Assembly (NCBI GenBank): GCA_023955635.1 | Contig: JAMXHR010000017.1 | Coordinates: 434,001 to 498,000 of the forward strand | Reading direction: 5' to 3' | Source: Methanosarcina sp. ERenArc_MAG2 | GTDB taxonomy: Archaea > Halobacteriota > Methanosarcinia > Methanosarcinales > Methanosarcinaceae | DNA length: 64,000 nt | Part shown: positions 48,932-59,713 of the stretch, one piece after another | How positions within the stretch are numbered: the stretch's first letter is position 1 | How the letters are laid out: every line of letters begins with the position of its first letter | Translations under genes and position numbers: made by a program | Notes under the pieces: model-generated | Seen by the model: the letters and a program-made list of their open reading frames with translations, nothing else | Told to the model about the DNA's origin: nothing | Database searches by the model: none

Positions 48932-49555
48932 TCAGAGAGGAGGGGATAGGCTTGACTCGGTTCTTCTGAATTCAGGACCAGCAAGATTAGAAGTAGAGAT
49001 CAATTTCCCGAAATCCCTTGCTTTTTCCAGCAGAGGGAGCCTGGAGGAGACTTCAAGCTTATCCGTACCTGCCGCAATGATCGTATCCAGGACATCAAAG
49101 CCCAGATAGTAGAGAAGGCCTGCTGTATATTCAAAATATGGTTTGAAGGCGTCCCTATCCGAGCTACCCTGGCAAAAGACAAGAATCAATTTTTTATTAT
49201 CAAGTCTGCTCGAAAAATTGGGCTTTAAAACGGCTGTCAGGCGGTCAACAAAGAGTTTAGTCTGGGCAGTCATCTGCCACATGTAGACAGGAGAGCCAAG
49301 TACAACAGCATCTGCAGTCTGGATCTCTTTATAAAGTTTCTGCATATCATCGTCTATAATACAGCAACCTGATTCCTGGCACTTCCGGCACGCATCACAG
49401 CCTTTGATATTTAAAGAAGCTAGATTGTAAATTACTGTATCTGCGCCGTTTTCAGCAGCTCCATCGAGAATTGTATTCACAAGCTTTGCAGTGTTTCCGT
49501 TAATATTAGGACTACCCACTAATCCAAGAATTTTAATGTTAGAACCCCCGTTCAA
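48932..49555 (-). CDS. Iron-sulfur flavoprotein (NADPH-dependent FMN reductase-like)
   Basis: 207 residues. The flavodoxin-like fold starts ILGLVGSPNINGNTAKLV (phosphate loop for FMN). The compact cluster motif CDACRKCQESGCC follows the second strand as in the Methanosarcina iron-sulfur flavoproteins, which take electrons from ferredoxin and reduce peroxide or oxygen. AVVLGSPVYMWQMTAQTKLF is the conserved FMN-loop block. The first codon is ATG at 49555, preceded by no clear ribosome site. It stands alone. Confidence 0.88.
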   Translation of the reverse strand: MNGGSNIKILGLVGSPNINGNTAKLVNTILDGAAENGADTVIYNLASLNIKGCDACRKCQESGCCIIDDDMQKLYKEIQTADAVVLGSPVYMWQMTAQTKLFVDRLTAVLKPNFSSRLDNKKLILVFCQGSSDRDAFKPYFEYTAGLLYYLGFDVLDTIIAAGTDKLEVSSRLPLLEKARDFGKLISTSNLAGPEFRRTESSLSPPL

Positions 49556-49790
49556 ACGTTTAAAAAGTTAGAGTTTTAACCAAAAGTAAACAAAAGTATA
49601 AATGACCGATCAGCATAAAAATGTTTCTCTTGTTTAAAATAATGGGTAAGTTTCTCTCAAAAGTCCGCGAAAAAAAATGGAAAAATAAGAAAAAAGAAGG
49701 GGAAAAAAGAACAAAAAGAAGAGAAATTAGAAAGAAATACGCTCTTTTCTTCCTGTTCTTTTTCCTGCTCTTTTTCTCCTGTTTTTTTAT
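49556..49790. terminator. Purine-rich then pyrimidine-rich gap
   Basis: 235 bases with a long polypurine stretch (49680-49735) followed by a polypyrimidine stretch (49740-49800), able to form an imperfect long stem. It probably ends transcripts; no gene. Confidence 0.35.
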
Positions 49791-51930
49791 TTAATTTCTC
49801 TTTTCTTTTAAAAGGGCGAAGGCTCCAAGAACTGTAACAAATACCGAGAGTGCCTCAAATCCGGGAATTGTAGACTTCTTCTCTTCTGGCTCTGCTTTCT
49901 GAGGCAGAGCTGTATAGTTATCATAATTGTAAATAGAAACCCCAAGAAAAGCAGAATCATTCGAATAATAATCTGCCAGGCCAGCAAAGAGTTCCTGTAT
50001 TGAAAGTTTATCTTTTAAGCCCTCTTTCACGGAGATTTCAATTACCCCTTTGGAACCTGCACCTCTTATCTCCCCCATCTCGAGAGCAACAGCATCAACA
50101 ATATCTGATAGGGAGTTAAGCTCTTCAGTTTCATCAGAATAAGCCCGAATAATGAAATAATCGACAAATGGAGCGATTTCCTCAATCTGCGACGCAGTAT
50201 AATTAAGCGGAAGACTTGCTGAGATGGAGATGTTCTCTCCGGTTCCTCGATGCTCGGTATCAAAAAGTTTTCCATAATCAACGTCGCTTTCTTTTGGAGA
50301 GGGTTTTACGTAGATATCAATTCCGTCAAAGGGTGCAAGGGACTTCCCATTATAATCAAGTACTGTGTTCAAGGAGGCCTTACAGGCATCTTCAGATCCA
50401 TTTTCTGTGCAATTCAGGTCTTCCAGAATCACTGCATGTACGGAGACTCCGTTTTCATGGGCCATTTTCACAAAGCGCTCGGATTGCCATACGTCCTCGC
50501 TACTTACATTGAGGAAAATAGTGTTTATGCTTGAGGAATTAAGTTCCTTTGCAAGGGCAGGGAAGTCGAACCTGTATGGGGAAGAAAGTTTAATTCCGGA
50601 AATACCGATATCGTATTGAGGGAACTGCACATTTGGGGCACCTGCCTCTTCCTGGCTCAGATTTTTCTGTGCCTGTGCAACCCCCGGGATTAGAGTTTTC
50701 GGAATTCAGCTGAGATCCGGGCGTGGTTTGAGATTGAGAAACGACTTCCGGTACAGAAATAACCTCGGGTTCGGAAATGTTTTCAGATATGTTTTCAGAT
50801 ATGTTCTCCGAAATGGGTTCTGCCGAAATATTGGGCTCTAACTGAGTTGAAACAACGCTGGCCGTGGGTTCGGTTTCGACAAACTTGCGAACCAGCACGT
50901 AGTCAACTGCCATATAGCCCGTATTCTTCGAGGCGTCCTTGTAGGAAGCAGCATATAGATAAACGTGCATTGGGAAAGTAGTGACAGAATCATTTGAGGC
51001 GTAGTCCATTCTCGAGTCCCGCACACCATTTTTAAACCAGGCTACTTTGCGAGTATTGTTTTCCTCATACCATGCAACCCCTGAGACATACCATTCTCCT
51101 TCAGGAACACTCACGTCAGTAAGGTCAAAGAGATTATTTCTTTCCTTCCTGTAAGCTGTTTCCCAGCCCACACGGCTTTCATTGGCAAGCTCTGTCTTAT
51201 GCTTTATCTCGTTTTTTCTGCTGTCTACCTGGTCTACGAAACCCTGCCACAGCATAGGCCCTCTGTTATCCGTGCCTGTGGTAACTTTCATTCTCTTGAC
51301 CACAAACATAGAATTAACGTTAAAATTGTCTTTGCTGTAAATCAGAGAGGAGTCATAAGCATGGACCTTGGGAGCTGAAACGTTACAGATTCCATTTTGG
51401 ACTTCGACCATGCCACCGCCTGCACTTTCAGCGTACCAATTAAGCCCGTTAAGATTGTTGCCATCAAAATTATCGAAAAAATCAAATGTATTTTCTCCAC
51501 TGCTTGCAGCCGTAGCCCCAGGATTTCCATATCTCAGGAGGATTTTACTGGTTCCGTTTGCAGGGAGCGACGGAATTTTGACCCAGATAACAGCTTCCTT
51601 ATTTTCAGGGTCCCATGTTTCAATCCAGTAATTGAGCGTTTTGTTCTCGTAAGAGAATCGAATGTCTGAGCCATCACTTTTTGCCTTTGAAAAGTCAAAG
51701 TTAGAAGAGTTCAAACCGATAGGGACGGGATATTCTGTAAGGTTTTTGCCTGCATTCTCAGTAATGACAACCATCTGGGAGTTATTCCATGGGTTATCGC
51801 CTGAGGACGGAGTCCAAATGTCATCTATGCTAGCCAGGGCACAGCCTGTGAATAAAAATATCAAAACCACAAAAGCAATCCCGCATACGGTAAATCTGTT
51901 TTCCATATTTTGCAGCCTCTCATAAGCCAT
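49791..51930 (-). CDS. DUF2341 surface protein with PGF-CTERM anchor, frameshifted
   Basis: About 713 residues when joined. Signal peptide (VVLIFLFTGCALA), DUF2341 domain (NFDFSKAKSDGSDIRFSYEN and WIKIPSLPANGTSK-like), a concanavalin-like lectin fold, a linker with repeated ISEN units, then a TIM-barrel-like second domain (about 50590-49880 on the minus strand). The C-terminus STIPGFEALSVFVTVLGAFALLKEKRN-type tail, with PGF, a hydrophobic stretch and basic end, is an archaeal PGF-CTERM sorting signal, so it is anchored to the cell surface. The frames differ at the C run 50681-50685 by two bases lost or one gained, unlike the single losses elsewhere. The glycan it may bind or cut is unknown. 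Confidence 0.75.
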
Positions 51931-52137
51931 TTCTCAAACCCGATCAGGTATTAATTTCAAGACCTTGAAAGATAATGATTATTAACCCAAAAACAATAAA
52001 CCTTCATAAATACATGTCTAAATAATAACGATAATGATATTAGTAATTGAGATAAAAAGAATCTCGAAAAATGATTAAGCCCGTAAAGAACAGGAATTCC
52101 GAAACTATAATAAAGAATCTTTGCAATTACAGTTTCA

Positions 52138-52653
52138 ATGACGCTTTTATCCAGTACTGAACTGAGAAAACTTGTACAGGCAACACCTTCTTTGCTTGAA
52201 AATGCAGTTGATATAGAAACCCAGATCCAGCCTAACGGGCTTGAACTCACCCTGAAAGAGGTGAAAACAATAGAAGGTCCTGGAGCTGTAGATTTTGATA
52301 ATTCGGAGAGAAAACTTCCAGTTGGAAAAACCCTTGAATTCGGCAATGATGGTTGGATTTGCCTTTCTGAGGGGATTTATAAGGTACTTTTCAATGAGGT
52401 TGTAAATATTCCTATGAACCTGGCCGCAATTGCAAAGCCGAGGTCAAGCCTTATTCGTTGCGGGGCTACTCTTGAAACCGCAGTATGGGATGCAGGATAC
52501 AGGGGACGAAGTGAGTCGTTGCTGGTAGTTTACAACACTGCAGGCTTCAAGCTAAAAAAGGATGCCAGAATTATGCAGCTCTTGTTCTATACTCTGGACG
52601 CGGAAGTAGAAAAAGGATATTCAGGTATGTACCAGAACGAAAACACAAAATGA
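52138..52653 (+). CDS. dut: dUTPase/dCTP deaminase-family protein
   Basis: 171 residues of the trimeric dUTPase/dCTP-deaminase fold. Family motifs: AAIAKPRSSLIRCGATLET, WDAGYRGRSE, and the C-terminal ARIMQLLFYTL and YQNE. The archaeal proteins with this N-terminus (LLSSTELRKLV, IQPNGLELTL) are annotated as dUTPases that hydrolyse dUTP to dUMP; I follow that, though dCTP deaminase is hard to exclude from sequence alone. It is separated by 136 bases from the AroA' gene and may be co-transcribed. Confidence 0.82.
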   Translation: MTLLSSTELRKLVQATPSLLENAVDIETQIQPNGLELTLKEVKTIEGPGAVDFDNSERKLPVGKTLEFGNDGWICLSEGIYKVLFNEVVNIPMNLAAIAKPRSSLIRCGATLETAVWDAGYRGRSESLLVVYNTAGFKLKKDARIMQLLFYTLDAEVEKGYSGMYQNENTK

Positions 52654-52788
52654 ATTTTCAAAAAAAGCTTTTTAGCCATCTGTTCATGAAGGCCAGACTC
52701 ATGCTGCATAAGCAAAAAAATAATTAAGCCGGCATCCTTAAAAAATACAGATAAAGTATATATTGTCTAATCCTCAATATCAAAGGCT

Positions 52789-53586
52789 ATGAGCACTATA
52801 GGTAAATCCGTGAGGATGGAGCGTATATTCAATAGAAACACTGGTAACGCCATTATTATTCCTATGGACCACGGAGTTAGTGCAGGTCCAATTGAAGGGC
52901 TTAAAAACCTTCAGGAAGCTGTAAACAGGGTCGCCGAGGGAGGGGCAAACGCCGTGCTCGGGCATATGGGGCTTGCAAAACACGGCCACAGGGGATATGG
53001 GCATGATGTAGGGCTTATAATCCACCTATCAGCTTCAACTTCCCTTTCCGTTGATCCGAACCATAAAGTTCTGGTAACAACCGTGGAAGAAGCTATAAAA
53101 GTCGGAGCTGATGCAGTGTCAGTCCATATTAACATAGGGGCTGAGGATGAGTATGAGATGCTACAGGGTCTCGGTTATGTGGCAGGAAAATGTGATGAAT
53201 GGGGACTCCCGCTCCTTGCCATGATGTATCCGCGCGGGAAAAAAGTTCGATCAGAATATGATGTGGATGTCGTAAAACATGCAGCCAGAATTGGAGCTGA
53301 GCTTGGGGCAGACATAATCAAGACAAATTACACGGGAAGCCCTGAGACTTTTAAAGAAGTGGTTGACGGATGTCCGGTGCCTGTTATTATAGCAGGCGGT
53401 CCGAAGATGAACTCTGAACAGGAATTGCTGGAAATGATTGAAGGGTCTCTCAAATCCGGAGGGCGGGGCGTTGCCATAGGAAGAAACGTTTTTCAGGCAC
53501 AGGACCCTACAGGGCTTGTCCGGAGAATTGCAAAAATTGTTCACGAAGGCGTGAGTGCGGAAGAGTTAGGGAAAATGGGCAGGTAA
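52789..53586 (+). CDS. 2-amino-3,7-dideoxy-D-threo-hept-6-ulosonate synthase (AroA')
   Basis: 265 residues, class I aldolase-like TIM barrel. It starts the archaeal alternative route to dehydroquinate and aromatic amino acids. Seen: IIIPMDHGVSAGPIEGL near the start, the active-site lysine in ADIIKTNYTGSPETF, and AGGPKMNSEQELLEM and GGRGVAIGRNVFQ for phosphate binding. The ATG at 52789 follows an AT-rich leader. The partner dehydroquinate synthase II gene, often next to it, is not in this window. Confidence 0.92.
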   Translation: MSTIGKSVRMERIFNRNTGNAIIIPMDHGVSAGPIEGLKNLQEAVNRVAEGGANAVLGHMGLAKHGHRGYGHDVGLIIHLSASTSLSVDPNHKVLVTTVEEAIKVGADAVSVHINIGAEDEYEMLQGLGYVAGKCDEWGLPLLAMMYPRGKKVRSEYDVDVVKHAARIGAELGADIIKTNYTGSPETFKEVVDGCPVPVIIAGGPKMNSEQELLEMIEGSLKSGGRGVAIGRNVFQAQDPTGLVRRIAKIVHEGVSAEELGKMGR

Positions 53587-54610
53587 GCCTGAAGGAAAAG
53601 CCTGTCGTATAACTAAAAACTGAATTTGATAACCGGACAAAAAGAAAAAAGCGAGAAAAAGAAAATTTATTCATTCCAGTGGAAATGAAAGGGATATTAT
53701 ATTTCAGAAGGAAAGACCCCTCAGAGAGATAATAAATAAAAATAAGGAATCTGAATAAGGCTTTAGTTAAGTTTCAGAAAAAAGAAATAATACCTGGCCA
53801 AAAATTTAAATTTAAGACCCTTGATCCACTTTAAATTTCTCATTTGAAAGTTATTTTTCAGCATTTTTTCCTTCTCTGAATTTTATGTTCTTTTTTAATG
53901 TTATCACCCTTAAAACCATGATTTTAACAATAACTATCAGGAATATTGTTTCAAGCGTATAATTTAGAATAAAAGAAAGTATCTCTTTTAACAGTAAATA
54001 CTTTTTTCCTGAATATTTCTTATGCTCGATGAAATACATTCAGTTAAACTGTGATTCTCTTATATATATCCCATGAAAAAGAGGTTATTAATCCATAGAT
54101 TGCAGTGGAAATAAGGGGGTATTGAAGCTTCCATGAAAGGAAATAAAATCATGAGAGTGAATGCGTTTATTGAACTAAATATTTACGTATAGTTGGGGGG
54201 TTTAAGGGGTAAAGAGGCAGACGAAAATACCTCAGGGCTCTTAACAATCGCATCAAAACGGAAAAGAGAAACCCGCTTTGCATACAAATTAAAAGATAAG
54301 AGATACATTGAATATATATAGACAACAAACAAAAATGAGAGAAATGAAAGAAACAATGGTAGTAAAAAAAATTAACCTGCAAAAGATTCCAGTGGAAATG
54401 AAGGGGTCCCTCTGAGAAGAAGTCAAAGAAAATTAAAAAATGCTGAAGACTTTTATAATAAATAAATAAATAATTAAATAAATAATTAAATAAATAATTA
54501 AATAACAATTAAAACCTGAATTGAAATGATTGGAAACTGAATATAAAAAATAGAGATAACCGTGGAGAAAATTAAAATTTTATAAAAAATAATTAAGGCG
54601 AAGTTCAAAA
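53587..54610. other. 1-kb gap, AT-rich, with simple repeat
   Basis: No clear gene. A minus frame at 53851-54039 (62 residues, KEILSFILNYTLETIFLIVI) recalls the last helices of PsiE only weakly. A tandem repeat of the 12-mer AAATAAATAATT (about 3 units) lies at 54457-54504. A 17-base GATTCCAGTGGAAATGA-type sequence occurs at 53675 and 54386. Confidence 0.4.
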
Positions 54611-55606
54611 TTAAAGGTCGACAAAAGGAACAAGATCACAGCCTGTACATTTCAGGCACATGGTTCTTGCAAGTTTTGGATTAAGCCTGTATTTCTTCAG
54701 GGCCTCAGCTTCGATCCTTGCAAGCTTTAAAAGGCGCTCAGGAGACGGGCGTTCTGTAAAACAGTCTCCAGCTCTCAGAGGGTGCGGATTTACCGGCCGC
54801 AGGATCGGAATCACTCCCATTTTTGCAAGAACTTCGATCCCCTCCCTAACAGAATCATCACTTTCTCCAAGCCCGATTATAAAATTACTGAAAACCCGGT
54901 TTTTTCCGAAAATATTCACAGCGTCCTTGAGTTTATCCAGGATATATTCTAGGGTAAGATCCCCGCAAACCTTTTGGAAGATCTCATTGTCCATGGTTTC
55001 AACATTGTACTTGACTTCGGAAACACCTGCGTCATAGAATTTTCTGGAACAGCCTTCTGTAGGGTAAACCGAAACTCCAATAGGAACATTGTATCTTTTG
55101 AGAGCAGGAAGCAGTTTGAGTACACGTTCCACTTCTCCTTCAATTGAGGTTTCAACTCCTGAGGTGAGTGAAATAGCTTTTAGATTTCCTGCCTGCAAAA
55201 CCTCATTAATTATACTCAGGACTTCCTCCTCACTCTTAACATGTCCTTGCAATTTAGGCACAGGGCAGTATTTGCAGTCGAATATGCACCTCTCGCTGAG
55301 GGTTATGAAAGCCTGATCCGGACAGTGGGCAGGGGCAGGCTCAAGTTTTCCCCGGGCAAGTTCTTTTCTTTCATAGAAAAGCGCAACATTTCCTTCGCCT
55401 TCTACCCTTAAAATGGAAAGTGGAGAGTCTTTTTTTATGCTGAGCCTTACCCGTTTTTCTCCTGAAGTGAAGAATACAGAACTTGTACCTGCTCCCGGGC
55501 CTGCAGTGGAACCGCGAGTCTTTGGGATAAGTGAAGGATCTACGGAAACTGAACCTATAGAAATAAGGAAAGCCTTAATTTCCGGCGTAATCGGCTTGCT
55601 TTGCAT
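54611..55606 (-). CDS. Radical SAM protein of unknown function
   Basis: 331 residues from ATG 55606, where TGAGGAA lies about eight bases upstream; the frame opens earlier, at 55729. The radical SAM cluster motif is CIFDCKYCPVP (CxxxCxxC), with LTSGVETS and NFIIGLGESDDSVREGI in the barrel. A C-terminal CLKCTGCD may bind a second cluster. The N-terminal 100 residues are a separate unassigned domain. This is not one of the well-known radical SAM enzymes that I can name. It stands alone, divergent from the following GTPase gene across 1 kb. Confidence 0.8.
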   Translation of the reverse strand: MQSKPITPEIKAFLISIGSVSVDPSLIPKTRGSTAGPGAGTSSVFFTSGEKRVRLSIKKDSPLSILRVEGEGNVALFYERKELARGKLEPAPAHCPDQAFITLSERCIFDCKYCPVPKLQGHVKSEEEVLSIINEVLQAGNLKAISLTSGVETSIEGEVERVLKLLPALKRYNVPIGVSVYPTEGCSRKFYDAGVSEVKYNVETMDNEIFQKVCGDLTLEYILDKLKDAVNIFGKNRVFSNFIIGLGESDDSVREGIEVLAKMGVIPILRPVNPHPLRAGDCFTERPSPERLLKLARIEAEALKKYRLNPKLARTMCLKCTGCDLVPFVDL

Positions 55607-56614
55607 GCAAATATTCCTCAAAATAATTATTTTTATGTAGCTCCGGTCTTTTCTTTCATTTTTACTAAGATGTATATAAATTATTCTTTTAATATAATTT
55701 AGATTGTACTTCTCCAGCTTCAACACCAAAAAATTATTTTTACAGACATTAAACTTGTCTTGTTAAACCTGAAATTTAGGCTTGATATTCTATTCTGCAA
55801 ATTTAAATTCTAAAGCCGGAAAAAGTTGTTCATACCTGAGCATCAATTGAACTTCAGGATTAACTGAAATAAAAAGAAGATTCAAAAGCCTTATTTTTTC
55901 AGGGCACAAGATACTGTTATAGAGGTAACATAACATTAAAATAATGAACTAATGTTATACTAACATGATAATATTATAGAGATAAAATAACAATATGTGT
56001 TAAAAATATTATATACAGTGAGTGCGTAGTATAACTTGCGTTCTCATCTTTTCAACACCCCACTAGTTAAATATCTACTCCACAAGAAAAGGGATAAAAG
56101 GAAAGGGAATAAACAATAATAAAAACTCGCAACCCGTGAGTCCAGTACCTCAGTATCTCTTCCCACACAAAAATAAAAAAATATCTCTTAGCCGTTCGGA
56201 ACTTCCAGGTTCTTGGATGAGAACGCAAATCTATTTTTAAAAAATTACAATAATCACTGTTCTCTTTTCGAATCGTTTACTTCTCAGACCAGTTACTTTT
56301 ACCACGGAAAACGCACACAGCCCGGAAAAGCTGTAACTTTAAAAATTAGTCCTATTGAGCGCAGCTTAGTGTCTTTAATATAAACCAGTCCGTTTGAGCG
56401 AGCGAAGCGAGTGAAATGGACCCCATGCTGTTGCGATTACATCGCAACTCCACGAAAATTTCTGATTTTCTGTGATCCCAAAACGGAACTCGGGTAGCGC
56501 AACTAGGGCGGCTCAACTAGGGAGGCATTGCCAATTTTATATATATAAGTAAATAGATTCTACTTTTCAGACCGCCTAAAAAACAATTTTATTGCAATAA
56601 AAAAGGAGAGAGGC
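55607..56614. other. 1-kb gap with structured repeat
   Basis: No gene recognised. 56340-56540 contains a dispersed repeat with GAGCGAGCGAAGCGAGTG and two hairpins: GTTGCGAT-TAC-ATCGCAAC at 56430-56448 and CACGAAAATTTCTGATTTTCTGTG at 56451-56474. Upstream, 55920-56010 is AT-rich. Confidence 0.5.
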
Positions 56615-57715
56615 ATGAAATTTATAATCATAGGGGGTTTTCTCGGAAGCGGGAAAACGACTACCATACTAAAAATCAGCAGGCAAATCAGTAACGCAGG
56701 AAAAAGGACTGCAATCATTGTAAATGAGATCGGGGAAATCGGTCTTGATGGTGATATTCTTGCAGCTTCGGACATTGTAACTGAGGAGCTTACAAGCGGC
56801 TGCATCTGCTGTACACTCAGAATAAGCATGCAATATACCCTTCAGACCCTTGAGGAAGAGTTCAGGCCTGACATTGTTATTATCGAGCCGACAGGAATTG
56901 CCTTTCCAGGGCAGATAAGAGCAGAAATAGAAACAATGGGGCTTTCAGAGTTTTCCTTTTCCCCTGTAGTAACCCTTGTTGATCCCGGTCGTTTCGGGAC
57001 TGAAGCAAAAGAAATCCCGAGGTTTATCGAGACCCAGATCAGGGAAGCCGAAATTCTCTGCATAAACAAAACAGATATAACAGCCGCAGAGCTTATTCTG
57101 TCCACTGAGAAAATGCTCCATGAGATAAACCCTGAAGCCCGGATTCTGAAGTTCTCGGCAAAACATGGAGATGAACAATTTGAAAAGTTGCTTACTTATC
57201 TCGCGGTGCCAGGGCTGAAAAAGCCTCCCGAAGAAATGAAAAACTCAATTGAGCTTTCTGAAGTCTCGGCTTATTCAGTTTTCTATATCCTATCTTCCTG
57301 CGCTCTTAACCCTGAAAAAGGCGTGTGCTTTATAGAAGAGAGCCTCAGGACTATTCAGGAAAAAGTCCGGGAAATTAATCCTGAATTTGTAGGGCATGTA
57401 AAGCTTTCCCTGAAACTTCCGAAATCTACGGTCAAGGGTAGTGTGACCTCCTCTAAAGAATTGCCTCAGGTAGAAATTATTCCGGATCGGAAAAGTGAGA
57501 AAGCCGAACTCAGGCTGCTTTCAGCAATTACTAAAATCCCGAAAAATAAGCTCACAGAGGTCATTGAAAGTATTCTCGGAGAGAACCTTCGAAAATCAGG
57601 GATTACTTTTGAGAAAAAGGTTCTGGAGCATGAATCTGAAAATGATACTGAAGGTCATAGTAAGCATGGAAAAGAGCAGATATGCAGGCTTAATATATAC
57701 AGGAAAGATGAATGA
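56615..57715 (+). CDS. CobW/COG0523-family GTPase
   Basis: 366 residues of the G3E GTPase group, which load metals such as Zn, Co or Ni into target proteins. Walker A is GGFLGSGKTTTIL (about residues 7-15); the metal-binding loop is GCICCTL; VIIEPTGIAFPG follows, and the guanine motif is NKTD. A C-terminal domain of about 150 residues and a His-containing acidic tail (HESENDTEGHSKHGK) may bind metal. The start ATG at 56615 has GGAGAGAG upstream. Corrinoid use by the methanol system suggests cobalt, but the target is unknown. Confidence 0.87.
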   Translation: MKFIIIGGFLGSGKTTTILKISRQISNAGKRTAIIVNEIGEIGLDGDILAASDIVTEELTSGCICCTLRISMQYTLQTLEEEFRPDIVIIEPTGIAFPGQIRAEIETMGLSEFSFSPVVTLVDPGRFGTEAKEIPRFIETQIREAEILCINKTDITAAELILSTEKMLHEINPEARILKFSAKHGDEQFEKLLTYLAVPGLKKPPEEMKNSIELSEVSAYSVFYILSSCALNPEKGVCFIEESLRTIQEKVREINPEFVGHVKLSLKLPKSTVKGSVTSSKELPQVEIIPDRKSEKAELRLLSAITKIPKNKLTEVIESILGENLRKSGITFEKKVLEHESENDTEGHSKHGKEQICRLNIYRKDE

Positions 57716-57866
57716 AAATAATGTAAAATTTAACTTAAAGATAGGTTTTAGACCTGCAACTTAACTAGAAGAGTTATGAATAACACTTAGACAATAACAC
57801 TTAGACTTTTCGGAACTTTTAAAAGATCCGGTTTTAATCAATAAAAATGAGAGATGGAGTTTTGGT

Positions 57867-58175
57867 ATGAACGAGGATATCGATGAACTTGATGCGTATT
57901 TCAACAAAAAATGTGAACCTACTGAGGGTGAGGCCGTCAAACTGGAACATATGATGATGGAAAAGATTTCCATAAGCCCCGCAAGAAGAAAGCTTCTCCG
58001 GATTGTCGGAGTCTTTGGGAAGACTGAAAAACAGCTAAAGGAAGAGTCAGGACTAAACGATTTCTTCTTTAAGTTCCATATGGATTTCCTGCTAAAAGAA
58101 GAATTCCTGAAATCAGAAGAAGGGATGTACCGCCTGACGGATGCTGGAATTGCCATGCACGATTCTGTGTGTTAA
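57867..58175 (+). CDS. Winged-helix protein, small
   Basis: 102 residues. The last 55 (ARRKLLRIVGVFGKTEKQLK, KFHMDFLLKEEFLKSEEGMY, RLTDAGIAMHDSV) look like a winged helix-turn-helix, with LTDAG as a typical wing ending. The N-terminus is acidic and probably disordered. GAGATGGAG lies upstream of the ATG. It precedes the ferredoxin and is likely a DNA-binding regulator; the target is unknown. Confidence 0.6.
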   Translation: MNEDIDELDAYFNKKCEPTEGEAVKLEHMMMEKISISPARRKLLRIVGVFGKTEKQLKEESGLNDFFFKFHMDFLLKEEFLKSEEGMYRLTDAGIAMHDSVC

Positions 58176-58413
58176 GAATACATTTTTTTATTTACCTTCT
58201 ATTTATTACTTCCAATAATATAATTTTTAGTCGCGTGCGGGTTAACTCCATCCTGATTTTTGAAGGCTTCCTTTTGCTAAAAAGCGATAAGTTTTTATGT
58301 TAATCTGGTTAATGGCCTTATGACCAAACTTTTCGATATCACATGGAAGTTTCAAAAACGCCCTGTCTAATTTCCAGGTACGTATCGAGCAACCAAAAGG
58401 AGTGTGAAAAAAT

Positions 58414-58596
58414 ATGCCAGCATTAGTTAATGCAGATGAATGTTCAGCATGCGGAACCTGTATCGATGAGTGCCCCTCAGAAGCAATTACTCTTGATGAA
58501 GAAAAGGGAATTGCAGTAGTCGACCAGGATGAATGTGTAGAGTGCGGTGCATGCGAAGAAGCATGTCCGAATCAGGCAATAAAAGTAGAAGAGTAA
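58414..58596 (+). CDS. 2[4Fe-4S] ferredoxin
   Basis: 60 residues with clusters CSACGTCIDECP and CVECGACEEACP. It is a close paralogue of the ferredoxin at 24264. AAAGGAG precedes the ATG by about 12 bases. It lies upstream of asd with 90 bases between. Confidence 0.95.
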   Translation: MPALVNADECSACGTCIDECPSEAITLDEEKGIAVVDQDECVECGACEEACPNQAIKVEE

Positions 58597-58686
58597 AACG
58601 GTAATCAATTGGAATAATTTTTTTATTCCATTTTTCTTTTTCCTTTTTATCAATCACTTTTTATCTTTCCGGAGGTAGCTTTTTAG

Positions 58687-59713
58687 ATGGTAGCAATTAA
58701 AGCTGGGATTTTAGGCGCCACAGGCGCTGTCGGGCAGAGATTTGTAGAAGCACTTGCAAACCACCCTTGGTTTGAGATTACAGCCCTTGCAGCATCCGAA
58801 AGAAGCGCCGGCAAAACATATAGAGAAGCCGCAGGCTGGAGACTGGATACAGCTATGCCGGAAAGTGTTGAAAATATCGAAGTTGTCCCTGTAGACCCAA
58901 AAGCCGTAGACGCGGATGTCGTTTTCTCGGCACTTCCTGCAGACCTTGCACTCACAGTTGAACCAGAGTTCGCAAAAGCCGGGTTTGCAGTGGCAAGCAA
59001 TGCGTCATCCTACAGGATGGAAAAAGATATTCCCTGGTAATCCCTGAAGTAAATCCGGAACATCTAGGGCTTCTCGAAGTCCAGCAGGATACAAGGGGAT
59101 GGGACGGATATATCATCACAAACCCCAATTGCTCCACAATTGTCATGACCCTTACCTTAAAGCCCCTAATGCAATTTGGACTCGAAACCATACAGGTAGC
59201 CACAATGCAGGCGATCTCAGGAGCAGGTTTTTCCGGAGTTGCCGCAATGGCAATCTATGATAATGTAATCCCTTATATCGGAAGCGAAGAACAGAAGATG
59301 GAGACTGAAACCTTAAAGCTTCTTGGAGAATTCAACGGCTCCGAAATAGTGCCCGCAGATATAAGAGTCAGCGCTTCCTGCCATAGAGTCCCTGTTATTG
59401 ATGGGCATACCGAAGCTATCTGGGCAGGAATGAGGGCTAAACCGACGCCTGAAGAAGTAAGGAAAGCCTTCCTGAACTTTGACCCCAGGCTGGGAAAACT
59501 CCCTTCCGAACCTAAAAAGCCCTGATAGTAAGAGATGAAATTGACAGACCTCAGCCGCGCCTTGACCGCAGTATGGGAAAAGGCATGAGCGTCTCAGTAG
59601 GCCGGATAAGAGAAGGAATCCGCTACATCGCAATGGGGCATAATACCATCCGCGGAGCAGCCGGGGCAAGTGTCCTGAATGCGGAACTGCTGCATTCCAT
59701 GGGCAAGCTCTGA
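58687..59713 (+). CDS. asd: Aspartate-semialdehyde dehydrogenase, two frameshifts
   Basis: Makes aspartate semialdehyde for lysine, threonine and methionine synthesis. N-terminal Rossmann motif AGILGATGAVGQRFVEAL, catalytic Cys in TNPNCSTIVMTL (between the two frames), then AISGAGFSGV, and the active His in SASCHRVPVIDGHTEAIW. Two shifts, at C runs 59032-59034 and 59520-59522, each behave as a lost C. Joined length is 342 residues, the normal size for the archaeal/fungal type. GGAGG lies upstream of the ATG. As the gene should be essential, sequencing deletions are the probable cause. Confidence 0.93.

Noticed and set aside
53851..54039. PsiE-like gene
   Set aside because: Only a loose likeness of the last hydrophobic segment to PsiE; too short and without a ribosome site, so left as part of the gap.
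54457..54504. CRISPR array or regularly spaced repeat
   Set aside because: It is a 12-base AT simple repeat without spacers; no CRISPR-like array exists elsewhere in the window.
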